33,906 nt of DNA, from NCBI RefSeq assembly GCF_001553455.1, contig NZ_BBOX01000047.1, positions 1-33,906 on the forward strand, given 5' to 3'. The translations under genes were made by a program, and so were the position numbers. The notes under the pieces were generated by a model, which saw only the letters and a program-made list of their open reading frames with translations, was not told the origin of the DNA and searched no databases. Within the stretch, counting starts at the first letter, position 1; the number at the start of each line of letters is the position of its first letter. Below, piece after piece: positions 9,548 through 18,705 of this stretch. This DNA comes from Streptomyces hygroscopicus subsp. hygroscopicus. GTDB taxonomy: Bacteria > Actinomycetota > Actinomycetes > Streptomycetales > Streptomycetaceae.

Positions 9548-10798
9548 ATGCCGCAGCGATCCCCCCTGGACCTGCCCGAAGGCGACCCCTTCGGCCCGCA
9601 CAACCTCCCCTATGGCGTCTTCACCCCGCCGCACGCTCCTCATCTGCGGAAAATCGGGGTGCGCTACGGAGACCATGTGCTGGACGCCGGAGCCGCCGCG
9701 GCCGCCACCGCCTCCCCGCACGCCGAGCTGCTGGGCGCGGGCACCCTCAACCCGCTGATGGCCGCGGGACGCCCGGTCTGGCAGGCCGTCCGCGCCGAGG
9801 TGCTCGGCTGGCTCACCGACCCGGCGCACCGGCCGGCCATCGAGCCGCTGATGCACCCGCTGGCCACCCTCACCCTCCATCTCCCCTTCGAGGTGGCCGA
9901 CTACGTCGACTTCTACGCGAGCGAACACCACGCCACCAACGCGGGCAGGATCCTCCGCCCCGACGGCGATGTGCTCACCCCCAACTGGAAGCACATGCCG
10001 ATCGGCTACCACGGCCGGGCCGGCACCATCCTCGTCTCGGGCACGCCCGTCGTCCGCCCACGGGGCCAGCACCTGCCCCCGGCCGATACCTCCGCACCAC
10101 ACGTTTCCTCCCCCACTCCGGTCTTCGGCCCCTCCCGCCGCCTCGACTTCGAAGCGGAGGTGGCCTTCGTCGTCGGCGCCCCTTCCACTGTGAATACACC
10201 GGTGCCCCTCTCGGGGTTCCACGATCACGTCTTCGGCGTCTGCCTGCTCAACGACTGGTCCGCACGCGACATCCAGGCATGGGAGTACCGCCCGCTCGGC
10301 CCCTTCCTCGGCAAGTCCTTCGCCACCTCCCTCGCCGCATGGGTCACCCCGCTGGAGGCCCTCGCCGCCGCCCGCACCGGCCCTCCCGCCCGCGACGTCC
10401 CGCCCCTCCCCTACCTCGACGACAGCTCCGGCGAGCCCGGCGGACTGGATCTGCGCATCGAGGTCGCCCTCAACGGCCACACCGTCTCCCGCCCGCCCTT
10501 CTCCGCCATGTACTGGACCGCGGCCCAGCAGCTCGCGCACCTGACGGTGAACGGCGCCTCGCTGCGCACCGGCGACGTCTTCGCCTCCGGCACGGTCAGC
10601 GGTCCGCGCCCGGACGAGCTCGGCTGTCTCCTCGAACTCACCTGGGGAGGCCGCGAGCCCCTGCGCCTCCCCGACGGCACCCGGACCTTCCTGGAGGACG
10701 GTGACGAAGTGACCATCACGGCCTGGGCACCGGGCCCGCAGGGCACCCGCATCGGCCTGGGCGAGGTGGCCGGCCAGGTCGTCCCGGCCATGCCCTGA
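9548..10798 (+). CDS. fahA: Fumarylacetoacetase
   Basis: This enzyme hydrolyses 4-fumarylacetoacetate to fumarate and acetoacetate, the last step of tyrosine degradation through homogentisate. The 416-residue length matches the family. An N-terminal SH3-like part is followed by the catalytic fold. Residues matching the mouse active site are Asp121 (DYVDFY; metal), His128 (EHHATN; the catalytic His), Glu202 and Glu204 (LDFEAEVAF; metal), Asp236 (LLNDWSARDIQAWEY) and Lys256 (GPFLGKSF). All are intact. ATG 9548 gives the usual N-terminus (MPQRSPLDLPEGDPFGPHNLPYGVF); a Shine-Dalgarno-like GAGGAG lies somewhat far upstream at about 9523-9528, with AAGGCGAG closer. Other pathway genes are not in the window. 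A lipoprotein gene starts 49 bases after the stop and may be cotranscribed. Confidence 0.95.
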   Translation: MPQRSPLDLPEGDPFGPHNLPYGVFTPPHAPHLRKIGVRYGDHVLDAGAAAAATASPHAELLGAGTLNPLMAAGRPVWQAVRAEVLGWLTDPAHRPAIEPLMHPLATLTLHLPFEVADYVDFYASEHHATNAGRILRPDGDVLTPNWKHMPIGYHGRAGTILVSGTPVVRPRGQHLPPADTSAPHVSSPTPVFGPSRRLDFEAEVAFVVGAPSTVNTPVPLSGFHDHVFGVCLLNDWSARDIQAWEYRPLGPFLGKSFATSLAAWVTPLEALAAARTGPPARDVPPLPYLDDSSGEPGGLDLRIEVALNGHTVSRPPFSAMYWTAAQQLAHLTVNGASLRTGDVFASGTVSGPRPDELGCLLELTWGGREPLRLPDGTRTFLEDGDEVTITAWAPGPQGTRIGLGEVAGQVVPAMP

Positions 10799-10847
10799 CC
10801 GGCTGCTAATTTGTCGTGCTCCTGCCCCACCAATCGAGGAGAAGAAC

Positions 10848-11357
10848 GTGAAGAAGGCAGTGAGCATGGCCGGCGCGGTGGCGGCGGCCGCCCTGCTGCT
10901 GACCGCATGTGGCAGTGACGGTGGCGACGACGAGAAGGACGCGTCCAAGGAGACCTCCTCCGCGTCGAGCGCCCCGGCGGAGGGGGGCGCGGACGCGAAG
11001 GTCACGGGCGCCTACGTGGCCAAGTCCGGTGACGGGGCCGTCATCCTGTCGATCAGCGGCGAGAAGGCCGTCCTGATCGCCGGCAAGCACACCTGCACCG
11101 GTGAGTACACCGACATGGGCGGGAAGATGCTGATGCTCAAGTGCGCCGACGGGAACACCGACCGCTCCGCGGGCAAGGTCACCCCCAGCGCGGACGGCAA
11201 GACCCTCACGGTCGACTGGGACGCGCTGGCCGAGAACGACACGTTCACCAAGGCCGCCTCGCCCAGTGACCTGCCCTCGGGCCTTCCGACGTCGTTCCCC
11301 TCCGGCCTCCCGTCCGACATCCCGACCAACCTGCCGACCGACCTCCCGACCGGCTGA
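10848..11357 (+). CDS. Small secreted lipoprotein with Pro-repeat tail
   Basis: The 169-residue protein has a lipoprotein signal (MKKAVSMAGAVAAAALLLTAC); Cys21 in the lipobox LTAC would be lipid-modified and anchor it outside the membrane. A Ser/Asp/Glu-rich linker follows, then a small beta-rich domain (about 50-135) with two cysteines in HTCTGEYTDMGG and LMLKCADG that may pair. The last 30 residues have a four-residue period of the type [ST]-x-[LIF]-P (SGLP, TSFP, SGLP, SDIP, TNLP, TDLP). I do not recognise a functional family. The GTG start is preceded by GAGGAG at 10836-10841. The short gap after fumarylacetoacetase leaves cotranscription possible. A strong hairpin lies downstream. Confidence 0.82.
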   Translation: MKKAVSMAGAVAAAALLLTACGSDGGDDEKDASKETSSASSAPAEGGADAKVTGAYVAKSGDGAVILSISGEKAVLIAGKHTCTGEYTDMGGKMLMLKCADGNTDRSAGKVTPSADGKTLTVDWDALAENDTFTKAASPSDLPSGLPTSFPSGLPSDIPTNLPTDLPTG

Positions 11358-11491
11358 GACACCGCGCCGGACACCGGTCCACACCTTCGAGCCCCTGGCG
11401 CGCCCCCGCGCCGGGGGTTCGCCGATCCGCTCCGCCACCAGCGGGAACGAACGTGGCCCCGCCGGACGGGGGCGGGAGGGGGAGAGCCTTC

Positions 11492-11552
11492 GACGCACCG
11501 ACGCCGCTGACCGGCAGCCCTCATGACTGCCGGTCAGCGGCGTCGGTGCGTC
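11492..11552. terminator. Strong bidirectional hairpin between lipoprotein and nuoN
   Basis: Two perfectly complementary 26-base arms (11492-11517 and 11527-11552) enclose the nine-base loop CCCTCATGA. It lies between the convergent ends of the lipoprotein gene (+) and the nuo operon (-), 51 bases after the nuoN stop. It is the obvious terminator for both directions. Confidence 0.9.
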
Positions 11553-11603
11553 CGGGTGTCCCGGATCCGCTGCCCGCCACCGGACCTACCGGGCCTGCCG
11601 GGC

Positions 11604-13256
11604 CTACCGGACGAAGACCCCCGCCTGGCTCGCGAGGTCCAGGAAGTACTGCGGGGCAACGCCCAGGACCAGCGTGACCGCCACGCCGATCGCGATGGCC
11701 GACGAGGTCAGCGGGCTCGGCACCGCCACGGACGGGCCGTCCGTGCGCGGCTCGCTGAAGAACATCAGCACGATCACCCGGATGTAGAAGAACGCGGCGA
11801 TCGCCGAGGAGATCACACCGATCACCACCAGCGCGCCGGCGCCGCCGTCGGCCGCCGCCTTGAAGACCGCGAACTTCCCGGCGAAGCCGCTGGTCAGCGG
11901 GATACCGGCGAAGGCCAGCAGGAACACCGCGAAGACGGCGGCCACCAGGGGCGAACGGCGCCCGAGCCCGGCCCACTTGGACAGGTGGGTGGCCTCGCCG
12001 CCCGCGTCCCGCACCAGGGTGACCACCGCGAAGGCGCCGAGGGTCACGAAGGAGTACGCGGCGAGGTAGAAGAGGACGGAGGAGATGCCCTCGGGGGTGG
12101 TGGCGATGACACCGGCCAGGATGAACCCGGCGTGGGCGATCGAGGAGTACGCCAGCAGCCGCTTCACATCGGTCTGGGTGACGGCCACGATCGCACCGCC
12201 CAGCATGGTGACGATGGCGACGCCCCACATCACCGGCCGCCAGTCCCAGCGCAGCCCCGGCAGTACGACGTACAGCAGCCGCAGCAGCGCGCCGAAGGCC
12301 GCGACCTTGGTGGCCGCCGCCATGAAGCCGGTCACCGGGGTGGGGGCGCCCTGGTAGACGTCCGGGGTCCACATGTGGAACGGCACCGCGCCGATCTTGA
12401 ACAGCAGCCCCATCAGCACCATCGCCCCGCCGATCAGCAGCAGCGCGTCGTTGCCCATGGTCCCGGCGAGCGCCGGGGTGACGTTCCTGACCTGGCCGTC
12501 GACCACGTCCGCGATCCCGGCGTAGGTGACCGTGCCCGCGTAGCCGTACAGCAGGGCGATGCCGAAGAGCAGGAACGCCGAGGAGAAGGCGCCCAGCAGG
12601 AAGTACTTGACGGCGGCCTCCTGCGACAGCATGCGATGGCGCCGGGCGAGCGCGCACAGCACGTACAGCGGCAGGGAGAAGACCTCCAGCGCCACGAAGA
12701 GCGTCAGCAGGTCGTTGGCGGACGGGAAGACCAGCATGCCGCCGACCGCGAAGAGGACCAGCGGAAAGACCTCGGTGGTGGTGAAACCGGCCTTGACGGC
12801 GGCCTTCTCGGCATCGCCGCCGGGCACGGCGGCGGCCTGCGCCGCGAAGGAGTCGACACGGTTTCCGTGCGCCACCGGGTCCAGCCGCCGCTCGGCGAAG
12901 GTGAACACCGCCACCAGCGCGACCAGGAGAATGGTGCCCTGGAGGAAGAGCGCCGGCCCGTCGACCGCGATCGCGCCCATGGCCGCGACCCGGGCCTTGC
13001 TGGTGCCGTAGTCGCCGGCCGCGAGGCCGATCACGGCGGCGAAGGCCGCGGCCAGGGCGACCACCGAGACGAACAGCTGTGCGGCATAGCGCTGCCGGCG
13101 CGGAAGGAACGCCTCGATCAGAACGCCGACGATCGCGGCGCCGAGCACGATCAGCGTGGGCGACAGCTGGCCGTACTCGATATCGGGCGACGGAATCTTG
13201 TCGGGCGCCGCCGCCGCTGTTGTCCACAGGCTGTGGACAGTGGCCGCGTGGGTCAC
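11604..13256 (-). CDS. nuoN: NADH-quinone oxidoreductase subunit N
   Basis: NuoN is one of the three antiporter-like proton-channel subunits in the membrane arm of complex I. The 550-residue protein is hydrophobic throughout with about 14 membrane segments. Family features include the VFPLVLFAVGGMLVF segment, FVALEVFSLPLYVLCAL with its conserved Glu, EAAVKYFLLGAFSSAFLLFG, GLLFKIGAVPFHMWTPDVYQGAPTPVTGF with key Lys and His, and DVKRLLAYSSIAHAGF. The GTG start at 13256 overlaps the nuoM stop (GTGA), and GGAGGTG in the last nuoM codons serves as ribosome site. It is the last gene of the operon and is followed by a strong terminator. Codons shortly after the start contain an inverted pair of DnaA-box-like sequences. 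Confidence 0.95.
   Translation of the reverse strand: MTHAATVHSLWTTAAAAPDKIPSPDIEYGQLSPTLIVLGAAIVGVLIEAFLPRRQRYAAQLFVSVVALAAAFAAVIGLAAGDYGTSKARVAAMGAIAVDGPALFLQGTILLVALVAVFTFAERRLDPVAHGNRVDSFAAQAAAVPGGDAEKAAVKAGFTTTEVFPLVLFAVGGMLVFPSANDLLTLFVALEVFSLPLYVLCALARRHRMLSQEAAVKYFLLGAFSSAFLLFGIALLYGYAGTVTYAGIADVVDGQVRNVTPALAGTMGNDALLLIGGAMVLMGLLFKIGAVPFHMWTPDVYQGAPTPVTGFMAAATKVAAFGALLRLLYVVLPGLRWDWRPVMWGVAIVTMLGGAIVAVTQTDVKRLLAYSSIAHAGFILAGVIATTPEGISSVLFYLAAYSFVTLGAFAVVTLVRDAGGEATHLSKWAGLGRRSPLVAAVFAVFLLAFAGIPLTSGFAGKFAVFKAAADGGAGALVVIGVISSAIAAFFYIRVIVLMFFSEPRTDGPSVAVPSPLTSSAIAIGVAVTLVLGVAPQYFLDLASQAGVFVR
13220..13240. promoter_or_regulatory. Inverted pair of DnaA-box-like 9-mers inside nuoN
   Basis: TTGTCCACA (13220-13228) matches the preferred Streptomyces DnaA box exactly. 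TGTGGACAG (13232-13240) is a second box in opposite orientation (CTGTCCACA). The arms form a 9-1-9 palindrome at the 5' end of nuoN. Chromosomal DnaA boxes outside oriC occur, but function here is untested. Confidence 0.45.
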
Positions 13257-14917
13257 TTGGCACCTCCGGAAGCACCGTCGTGGGAAGCACCCTCGGACGC
13301 CGGACCGTAATGGAACCAGCCCGCGTCGGTGACGGGGTGCTCGGGCTTGGGATCCTTCTTGTCCACCACGGACAGCGTGTGGCCGACCGCCGGGTTGACG
13401 ATGTCGGCCAGCGGCTTGGGATAGACCCCGAGGAAGATCAGCAGCGCGATGAGCGGGGCCACGACGACCAGCTCGCGCACCCGCAGATCGGGCATGGACC
13501 GCACCTCGGCCTTCACCGGACCGGTCATGGTGCGCTGGTAGAGGATCAGGACGTAGAGCGCCGCCAGCACGATGCCGACGGTCGCGATCACGCCGAACGC
13601 CGGGTAACGGCTGAACGTGCCGACCAGGACCAGGAACTCGCTGATGAACGGCGCGAGTCCGGGCAGCGAGAGGGTGGCGAGCCCGCCGATCAGGAAGGTG
13701 CCGGCGAGCACCGGGGCGACCTTCTGCACCCCGCCGTAGTCCTCGATGAGCCGCGAACCGCGCCGGGTGATCAGGAACCCGGCCACCAGCATCAGCGCGG
13801 CCGTGGAGACACCGTGATTGACCATGTAGAGGGTGGCGCCGCCCTGGCCCTGGGTGGTCATCGCGAAGATGCCCAGGATGATGAAGCCGAAGTGGGAGAT
13901 CGAGGCGTAGGCGATCAGCCGCTTGATGTCCCGCTGGCCGATCGCCAGCAGCGCCCCGTAGATGATGCTGATGAGCGCGAGGACCATGATCGCCGGGGTG
14001 GCCCACGTGCTGGCCTCCGGGAAGAGCTGGAGGCAGAAGCGGAGCATCGCGAAGGTGCCGACCTTGTCGACGACCGCGGTGATCAGCACGGCGACCGGGG
14101 CGGTGGACTCCCCCATCGCGTTCGGCAGCCAGGTGTGCAGCGGCCACAGCGGCGCCTTCACCGCGAAGGCGAAGAAGAAGCCGAGGAACAGCAGCCGCTC
14201 GGTGCCGGACGCCAGGTCCAGCCGGCCGGCCGCCCGTGCCTGGACGATCTCCTGCAACGAGAAGGTGCCGCTGCCGAGGTGGTCGGCGGTGGCCGCGTAC
14301 AGACCGACCACCGCGGCCAGCATGATCAGCCCGCCCGCCAGGTTGTAGAGCAGGAACTTCACCGCGGCGTAGGAGCGCTGAGTGGCCGTCTCCTCCTCCG
14401 AGCGCCCCCCGGCCCGGTCCCCGAAGCCCCCGATGAGGAAGTACATCGGGATCAGCATGGCCTCGAAGAAGATGTAGAAGAGGAAGACGTCGGTGGCCTC
14501 GAAGGAGATCACCACCATCGCCTCGACCAGCAGGATCAGCGCGAAGAAGCCCTGGGTGGGCCGCCAGCGGCGATTGGGGCGGGCGCCTTCGAGCGGATCG
14601 GCGTCATGCCAGCCCGCCAGGATGATGAAGGGGATGAGCACCGCGGTGAGCGCGATCAGCGCGACCGCGATCCCGTCCACGCCCAGTTCGTAGCGGACCC
14701 CGAAGTCCTTGATCCAGGCATGGGATTCGGTGAGCTGGAAGTGAGCGCCGCCGGGGTCGAAGCGGACCAGCACGATCGCCGCGAGGACGAGCGTGGCCAG
14801 GGAGAAGCCCAGCGCCACCCACTTGGCGGCGGCGCGCTTGGCGGCGGGCACGGCGGCGGTGGCGACCGCACCGAGCGCGGGCACCACGGCCGTGGCCGTC
14901 AGCAGGGGAAATGACAT
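13253..14917 (-). CDS. nuoM: NADH-quinone oxidoreductase subunit M
   Basis: NuoM is the middle antiporter-like subunit of the complex I membrane arm. It has 554 residues and about 14 membrane segments. The conserved acidic segment FYIFFEAMLIPMYFLIGGFG carries the essential Glu. FAFAVKAPLWPLHTWLPNAMGESTAPVAVL carries the proton-path Lys and the broken-helix region, and DIKRLIAYASISHFGFIILG is the usual family signature. A Gly/Lys/Pro-rich tail follows the last helix. The ATG at 14917 is three bases past the nuoL stop, and the gene overlaps nuoN by four bases. Confidence 0.96.
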   Translation of the reverse strand: MSFPLLTATAVVPALGAVATAAVPAAKRAAAKWVALGFSLATLVLAAIVLVRFDPGGAHFQLTESHAWIKDFGVRYELGVDGIAVALIALTAVLIPFIILAGWHDADPLEGARPNRRWRPTQGFFALILLVEAMVVISFEATDVFLFYIFFEAMLIPMYFLIGGFGDRAGGRSEEETATQRSYAAVKFLLYNLAGGLIMLAAVVGLYAATADHLGSGTFSLQEIVQARAAGRLDLASGTERLLFLGFFFAFAVKAPLWPLHTWLPNAMGESTAPVAVLITAVVDKVGTFAMLRFCLQLFPEASTWATPAIMVLALISIIYGALLAIGQRDIKRLIAYASISHFGFIILGIFAMTTQGQGGATLYMVNHGVSTAALMLVAGFLITRRGSRLIEDYGGVQKVAPVLAGTFLIGGLATLSLPGLAPFISEFLVLVGTFSRYPAFGVIATVGIVLAALYVLILYQRTMTGPVKAEVRSMPDLRVRELVVVAPLIALLIFLGVYPKPLADIVNPAVGHTLSVVDKKDPKPEHPVTDAGWFHYGPASEGASHDGASGGAK

Positions 14918-14920
14918 GAC

Positions 14921-16861
14921 TCAGACCGCCCTCATCAGCAGGGTCGCGGCGATGAGCACCGCCGTACCGCCGAACATCGAGACCGCGTACGTCCGGGCGT
15001 AGCCGTTCTGGAGCCTCCGCAGCCGGCCGGAGAGCCCGCCGACCGAGGCCGCGGTGCCGTTGACCACCCCGTCGACCAGCTTGTGGTCGAGATAGACCAG
15101 ACCGCGGGTCAGGTACTGGCCGGGTTTGACGAGCGCGACATGGTTGAAGTCGTCCTGGAGCAGATCGCGCCGGGCGGCCCGGGTGAGCAGGGATCCGCGC
15201 GGGGCGGTCCGCGGCACCGGGCGGCGCCCGTACTGCGCCCAGGCGAGCGCGACACCGATCGCCAGCACCACCATCGTCCCGGCGGTGACCGCCGCGGCAC
15301 TGAGCGGGGAGTCGCCGTGGCTGTGGCCGGTGACCGGCTCCAGCCACGTCAGGAACGCGTCGTTGAGGCTGAACAGCCCGCCCGCGAAGACCGATCCCAC
15401 GGCCAGCACGATCATGGGGATGGTCATGGACTTCGGCGACTCGTGCGGATGCGGCTCGGCATGTGCCCCGGCCGATTCGGCGGCGGGCTCGGCACTGGGC
15501 TCGTCCGGCGACGGGGTGGTGCCCCAGCGCTTCTCGCCGAAGAAGGTCAGCAGCATCACCCGCGTCATGTAGTACGCGGTGATGGCCGCGCCCAGCAGGG
15601 CCGCACCGCCCAGGATCCAGCCCTCGGTGCCGCCCTTGGCGAACGCCGCCTCGATGATCTTGTCCTTGGACCAGAAGCCGGACAGCCCGGGGAAGCCGAT
15701 GATCGCGAGGTAGCCGAGCCCGAAGGTGACGAAGGTGATCGGCATGTACGTCCGCAGGCCGCCGTACTTGCGCATGTCGACCTCGTCGTTCATGGCGTGC
15801 ATGACCGATCCGGCCCCGAGGAAGAGCCCCGCCTTGAAGAAGCCGTGGGTCACCAGGTGCATGATCGCGAAGACGTAGCCGATCGGGCCGAGCCCGGCGG
15901 CCAGGATCATGTAACCGATCTGCGACATGGTGGACCCGGCCAGGGCCTTCTTGATGTCGTCCTTGGCACAACCGACGATCGCACCGAAGAGGAGCGTGAC
16001 CGCGCCGACCGTGACCACCGCGGCCTGGGCGTCCGGTGCGCCCTCGAAGATCGGGCCGGAGCGGGTGATCAGGTACACGCCCGCGGTCACCATGGTCGCC
16101 GCGTGGATCAGGGCCGAGACCGGGGTCGGGCCCTCCATCGCGTCCCCGAGCCAGGACTGCAGCGGCACCTGGGCCGACTTGCCGCAGGCGGCGAGCAGCA
16201 GCATCAGCCCGATCGCGGTGAGCTTGCCCTCGCTCGCGTGGTCCGCGTCCGTCAGCACCGGGGCGAAGGTGAAGGTGCCGAACGTCGTGAACATCAGCAT
16301 GATCGCGATCGACAGGCCCACATCGCCCACGCGGTTGACGATGAACGCCTTCTTGGCCGCCGTCGCCGCACTGGGCTTGTGCTGCCAGAAGCCGATGAGC
16401 AGGTAGGAGGCGAGACCGACGCCCTCCCAGCCGACGTACAGCAGCAGGTAGTTGTCGGCGAGGACGAGCAGCAGCATGGCCGCGAGGAAGAGGTTGAGAT
16501 AGCCGAAGAAGCGGCGGCGGCGCTCGTCGTGCTCCATATAGCCGATCGAGTAGATGTGGATCAGCGTGCCCACACCGGTGATCAGCAGGACGAAGGTCAT
16601 CGACAGCTGGTCGAGCTGGAAGGCGACGTCCGCCCGGAAGCCGCCCACCGGGATCCAGCTGAAGACCTTGCTGTGCAGGGCCCGGTCGTGCTCGCCGCGG
16701 CCGAGCATCTCGGCGAAGAGCACCGCGCCGATCACGAAGGAGGCCGCGGCGAGCAGCGTGCCGATGTAGTGGCCCTTGCCGTCCAGCCGCCGCCCCCCGC
16801 ACAGCAGCAGGGCCGCGCCGAGCAGCGGTGCCGCGACGAGGAATCCGATGAGGTTCTCCAC
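14921..16861 (-). CDS. nuoL: NADH-quinone oxidoreductase subunit L
   Basis: NuoL is the distal antiporter-like subunit, with the long lateral helix that runs along the membrane arm. It has 646 residues. Visible motifs are [21 protein letters not shown] (essential Glu), [56 protein letters not shown] (Lys and His of the proton path) and [15 protein letters not shown] soluble His/Glu/Pro-rich insert (about 455-480, [13 protein letters not shown]) precedes the last helices; such inserts vary in length. The start is GTG at 16861 with AAGGGG upstream, 16 bases after nuoK. Confidence 0.96.
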   Translation of the reverse strand: MENLIGFLVAAPLLGAALLLCGGRRLDGKGHYIGTLLAAASFVIGAVLFAEMLGRGEHDRALHSKVFSWIPVGGFRADVAFQLDQLSMTFVLLITGVGTLIHIYSIGYMEHDERRRRFFGYLNLFLAAMLLLVLADNYLLLYVGWEGVGLASYLLIGFWQHKPSAATAAKKAFIVNRVGDVGLSIAIMLMFTTFGTFTFAPVLTDADHASEGKLTAIGLMLLLAACGKSAQVPLQSWLGDAMEGPTPVSALIHAATMVTAGVYLITRSGPIFEGAPDAQAAVVTVGAVTLLFGAIVGCAKDDIKKALAGSTMSQIGYMILAAGLGPIGYVFAIMHLVTHGFFKAGLFLGAGSVMHAMNDEVDMRKYGGLRTYMPITFVTFGLGYLAIIGFPGLSGFWSKDKIIEAAFAKGGTEGWILGGAALLGAAITAYYMTRVMLLTFFGEKRWGTTPSPDEPSAEPAAESAGAHAEPHPHESPKSMTIPMIVLAVGSVFAGGLFSLNDAFLTWLEPVTGHSHGDSPLSAAAVTAGTMVVLAIGVALAWAQYGRRPVPRTAPRGSLLTRAARRDLLQDDFNHVALVKPGQYLTRGLVYLDHKLVDGVVNGTAASVGGLSGRLRRLQNGYARTYAVSMFGGTAVLIAATLLMRAV

Positions 16862-16877
16862 TTGAACGCGACCCCTT

Positions 16878-17177
16878 CTAGAGCTTCATCAGGCTGGCGT
16901 CGTCGACCGAGGCCGAGTGGCGGGAGCGGAAGACGGTCACGATGATCGCGAGACCGACCACGACCTCCGCCGCCGCGACGACCATCGTGAAGAAGGCGAT
17001 GATCTGGCCGTCGAGATTGCCGTGCAGCCGGGAGAAGGTGACGAACGCCAGGTTGCACGCGTTCAGCATCAGCTCGACGCACATGAAGAGGACGATCGCG
17101 TTCCGCCTGATCACGACGCCGGCCGCACCAATGGTGAACAACAGGGCGGCCAGGTAGAGGTAGTTGACCGGATTCAC
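16878..17177 (-). CDS. nuoK: NADH-quinone oxidoreductase subunit K
   Basis: This small membrane subunit of 99 residues has three helices and forms, with NuoJ and NuoA, the part of the membrane arm next to the quinone site. The conserved acidic residue is in [16 protein letters not shown], and a second glutamate lies in [15 protein letters not shown]; both match residues needed for proton pumping in E. coli NuoK. The GTG start overlaps the nuoJ stop by four bases. Confidence 0.95.
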   Translation of the reverse strand: MNPVNYLYLAALLFTIGAAGVVIRRNAIVLFMCVELMLNACNLAFVTFSRLHGNLDGQIIAFFTMVVAAAEVVVGLAIIVTVFRSRHSASVDDASLMKL

Positions 17178-18115
17178 TTGGCGACTCCCCTCGAATGCCC
17201 GGCGTTCTCGGCGTTCTCGGCGTTCTCCGCGCTCTCGGCGTTCTCGGCGCTCCGGGAACCCCGCCCGTTCTCCGCCTCCGGGGCGCCCCCGGCCTTCTTG
17301 CCGCCGCCGGTGGTCTCCCGGCCCAGCCAGCGCTGCGAGCGCCGCTCCAGGGCTGCCAGCTCGGCCAGCGCCTCACCGGAGACGTCCCGGATCTGGCCCC
17401 GGCCGCGCAGCGTCGCGTTGACGGTCATCTCCGAGGGGGTGCCGTCGGGCAGCAGACCGGGGATGTCCACCGCGTTGTGCCGGGCGTAGACGCCGGGGGC
17501 GGGCAGCGGCGGCACGTTCCGGCCGGTGCGCACCCGCGCCTCGGCCTGCTCGCGCTGGCTGCGGGCCCGCTCGGTGCGCTCGCGGTGGGTCAGCACCATC
17601 GCGCCGACCGCGGCGGTGATCAGCAGAGCGCCGGTGATCTCGAAGGCGAAGACGTACTTGGTGAAGACCAGGGCCGCCAGACCCTCCACATTGCCGCCGG
17701 AGTTGGCCTGGCCCAGGCCGTTCCACGTCTTCAGCGAGGCATTGCCGATCCCGGCGCACAGCAGGATGCCGAAGCCGAGCCCGCACAGGGCGGCGAGCCA
17801 GCGCTGCCCCTTCAAGGTCTCCTTGAGGGAGTCGGCGGCGGTGACACCGACCAGCATCACCACGAAGAGGAAGAGCATCATGATCGCGCCGGTGTAGACC
17901 ACGATCTGGACCACGCCCAGGAAGTACGCGCCGTTGGCGAGGTAGAACACCGCCAGGACGATCATGGTGCCGGCCAGGCACAGGGCGCTGTGCACGGCCT
18001 TGCGCATCAGGACCGTGCCCAGCGCGCCGATCACGGCGACGGTGCCGAGCACCCAGAACTGGAATGCCTCACCGGTGGAGGTGGTGGAGGCCGCCGCGGC
18101 CAGAGCGCCGCTCAT
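17174..18115 (-). CDS. nuoJ: NADH-quinone oxidoreductase subunit J with long tail
   Basis: The 313-residue protein has five membrane helices in its first ~180 residues, including [28 protein letters not shown] with the pi-bulge helix important for coupling. The remaining ~130 residues are soluble. They contain a conserved-looking stretch ([26 protein letters not shown]), typical of actinobacterial NuoJ, and a variable end of Glu-Asn-Ala triplets encoded by a 9-bp repeat. E. coli NuoJ lacks this tail. The ATG at 18115 overlaps the nuoI stop (ATGA). The tail probably lies on the cytoplasmic side; its role is unknown. Confidence 0.95.
   Translation of the reverse strand: MSGALAAAASTTSTGEAFQFWVLGTVAVIGALGTVLMRKAVHSALCLAGTMIVLAVFYLANGAYFLGVVQIVVYTGAIMMLFLFVVMLVGVTAADSLKETLKGQRWLAALCGLGFGILLCAGIGNASLKTWNGLGQANSGGNVEGLAALVFTKYVFAFEITGALLITAAVGAMVLTHRERTERARSQREQAEARVRTGRNVPPLPAPGVYARHNAVDIPGLLPDGTPSEMTVNATLRGRGQIRDVSGEALAELAALERRSQRWLGRETTGGGKKAGGAPEAENGRGSRSAENAESAENAENAENAGHSRGVAK
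17201..17254 (-). repeat. 9-bp repeats encoding the NuoJ C-terminal tail
   Basis: Six consecutive 9-base units, mostly GGCGTTCTC on the + strand, encode Glu-Asn-Ala or Glu-Ser-Ala triplets near the NuoJ C-terminus. The array keeps frame and ends about 27 bases before the stop. Confidence 0.9.
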
Positions 18116-18705
18116 GCCTGCACCTCCTCGTTCCCCGCGGCCTGGTCGGAGAGGGTCTCGCCCTTGCTGACCGCGGCCTGCCGGGTGGTCCCGGGCGCGG
18201 CCTCGGTCACCAGGCCCCGGTAGTAGTCCTGCTCGTCCATGCCGGGGTAGATGGCGTGCGGGGTGTCGACCATCCCGTCCTGCAGGCCCGCGAGCAGCTC
18301 CTCCTTGGTGTAGATGAGCGAGGCGCGGCTGCGGTCGGCCAGTTCGTACTCATTGGTCATGGTCAGCGCCCGGGTGGGGCACGCCTCGACGCACAGACCG
18401 CACAGGATGCAGCGCAGATAGTTGATCTGGTAGACGCGGCCGTAGCGCTCGCCCGGGGAGTAGCGCTCCTCGTCGGTGTTGTCCGCGCCCTCCACGTAGA
18501 TCGCGTCGGCCGGGCAGGCCCAGGCGCACAGCTCACAGCCGACGCACTTCTCCAGCCCGTCCGGATGCCGGTTGAGCTGGTGGCGTCCGTGGAAGCGGGG
18601 CGCGGTGGGCTTCTTCTCCTCTGGGTACTGCTCGGTGAGCCGCTTCTTGAACATGGCCTTGAAGGTCACGCCGAAGCCGGCCACCGGATTCTGGAAGTCA
18701 GACAC
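18112..18705 (-). CDS. nuoI: NADH-quinone oxidoreductase subunit I (2x[4Fe-4S])
   Basis: NuoI is the ferredoxin-like subunit that carries clusters N6a and N6b and passes electrons towards N2. It has 197 residues with the GTG start. Two complete CxxCxxCxxxCP motifs are present: Cys54, 57, 60, 64 and Cys99, 102, 105, 109. The start is ambiguous: ATG (18708) is immediately followed by GTG (18705). AAGGAGG lies six bases before the GTG but only three before the ATG, so GTG is favoured and gives the N-terminus [12 protein letters not shown]. The start overlaps the nuoH end by eight bases, and the stop overlaps nuoJ by four. The acidic C-terminal tail (about 60 residues after the second motif) is common in actinobacteria. 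Confidence 0.95.
   Translation of the reverse strand: MSDFQNPVAGFGVTFKAMFKKRLTEQYPEEKKPTAPRFHGRHQLNRHPDGLEKCVGCELCAWACPADAIYVEGADNTDEERYSPGERYGRVYQINYLRCILCGLCVEACPTRALTMTNEYELADRSRASLIYTKEELLAGLQDGMVDTPHAIYPGMDEQDYYRGLVTEAAPGTTRQAAVSKGETLSDQAAGNEEVQA

Noticed and set aside
8756..11005. A 749-codon open frame on the - strand covering fumarylacetoacetase and the upstream gap
   Set aside because: It is antisense to a gene with complete active-site residues; its translation is low-complexity Gly/Arg/Ala and shows no family motif. Long antisense frames are routine at this GC content.
11523..13310. A 595-codon + strand frame opposite nuoN
   Set aside because: NuoN has clear family motifs and operon context; the opposite frame is Arg/Gly/Gln/His-rich, the normal reverse image of a hydrophobic protein.
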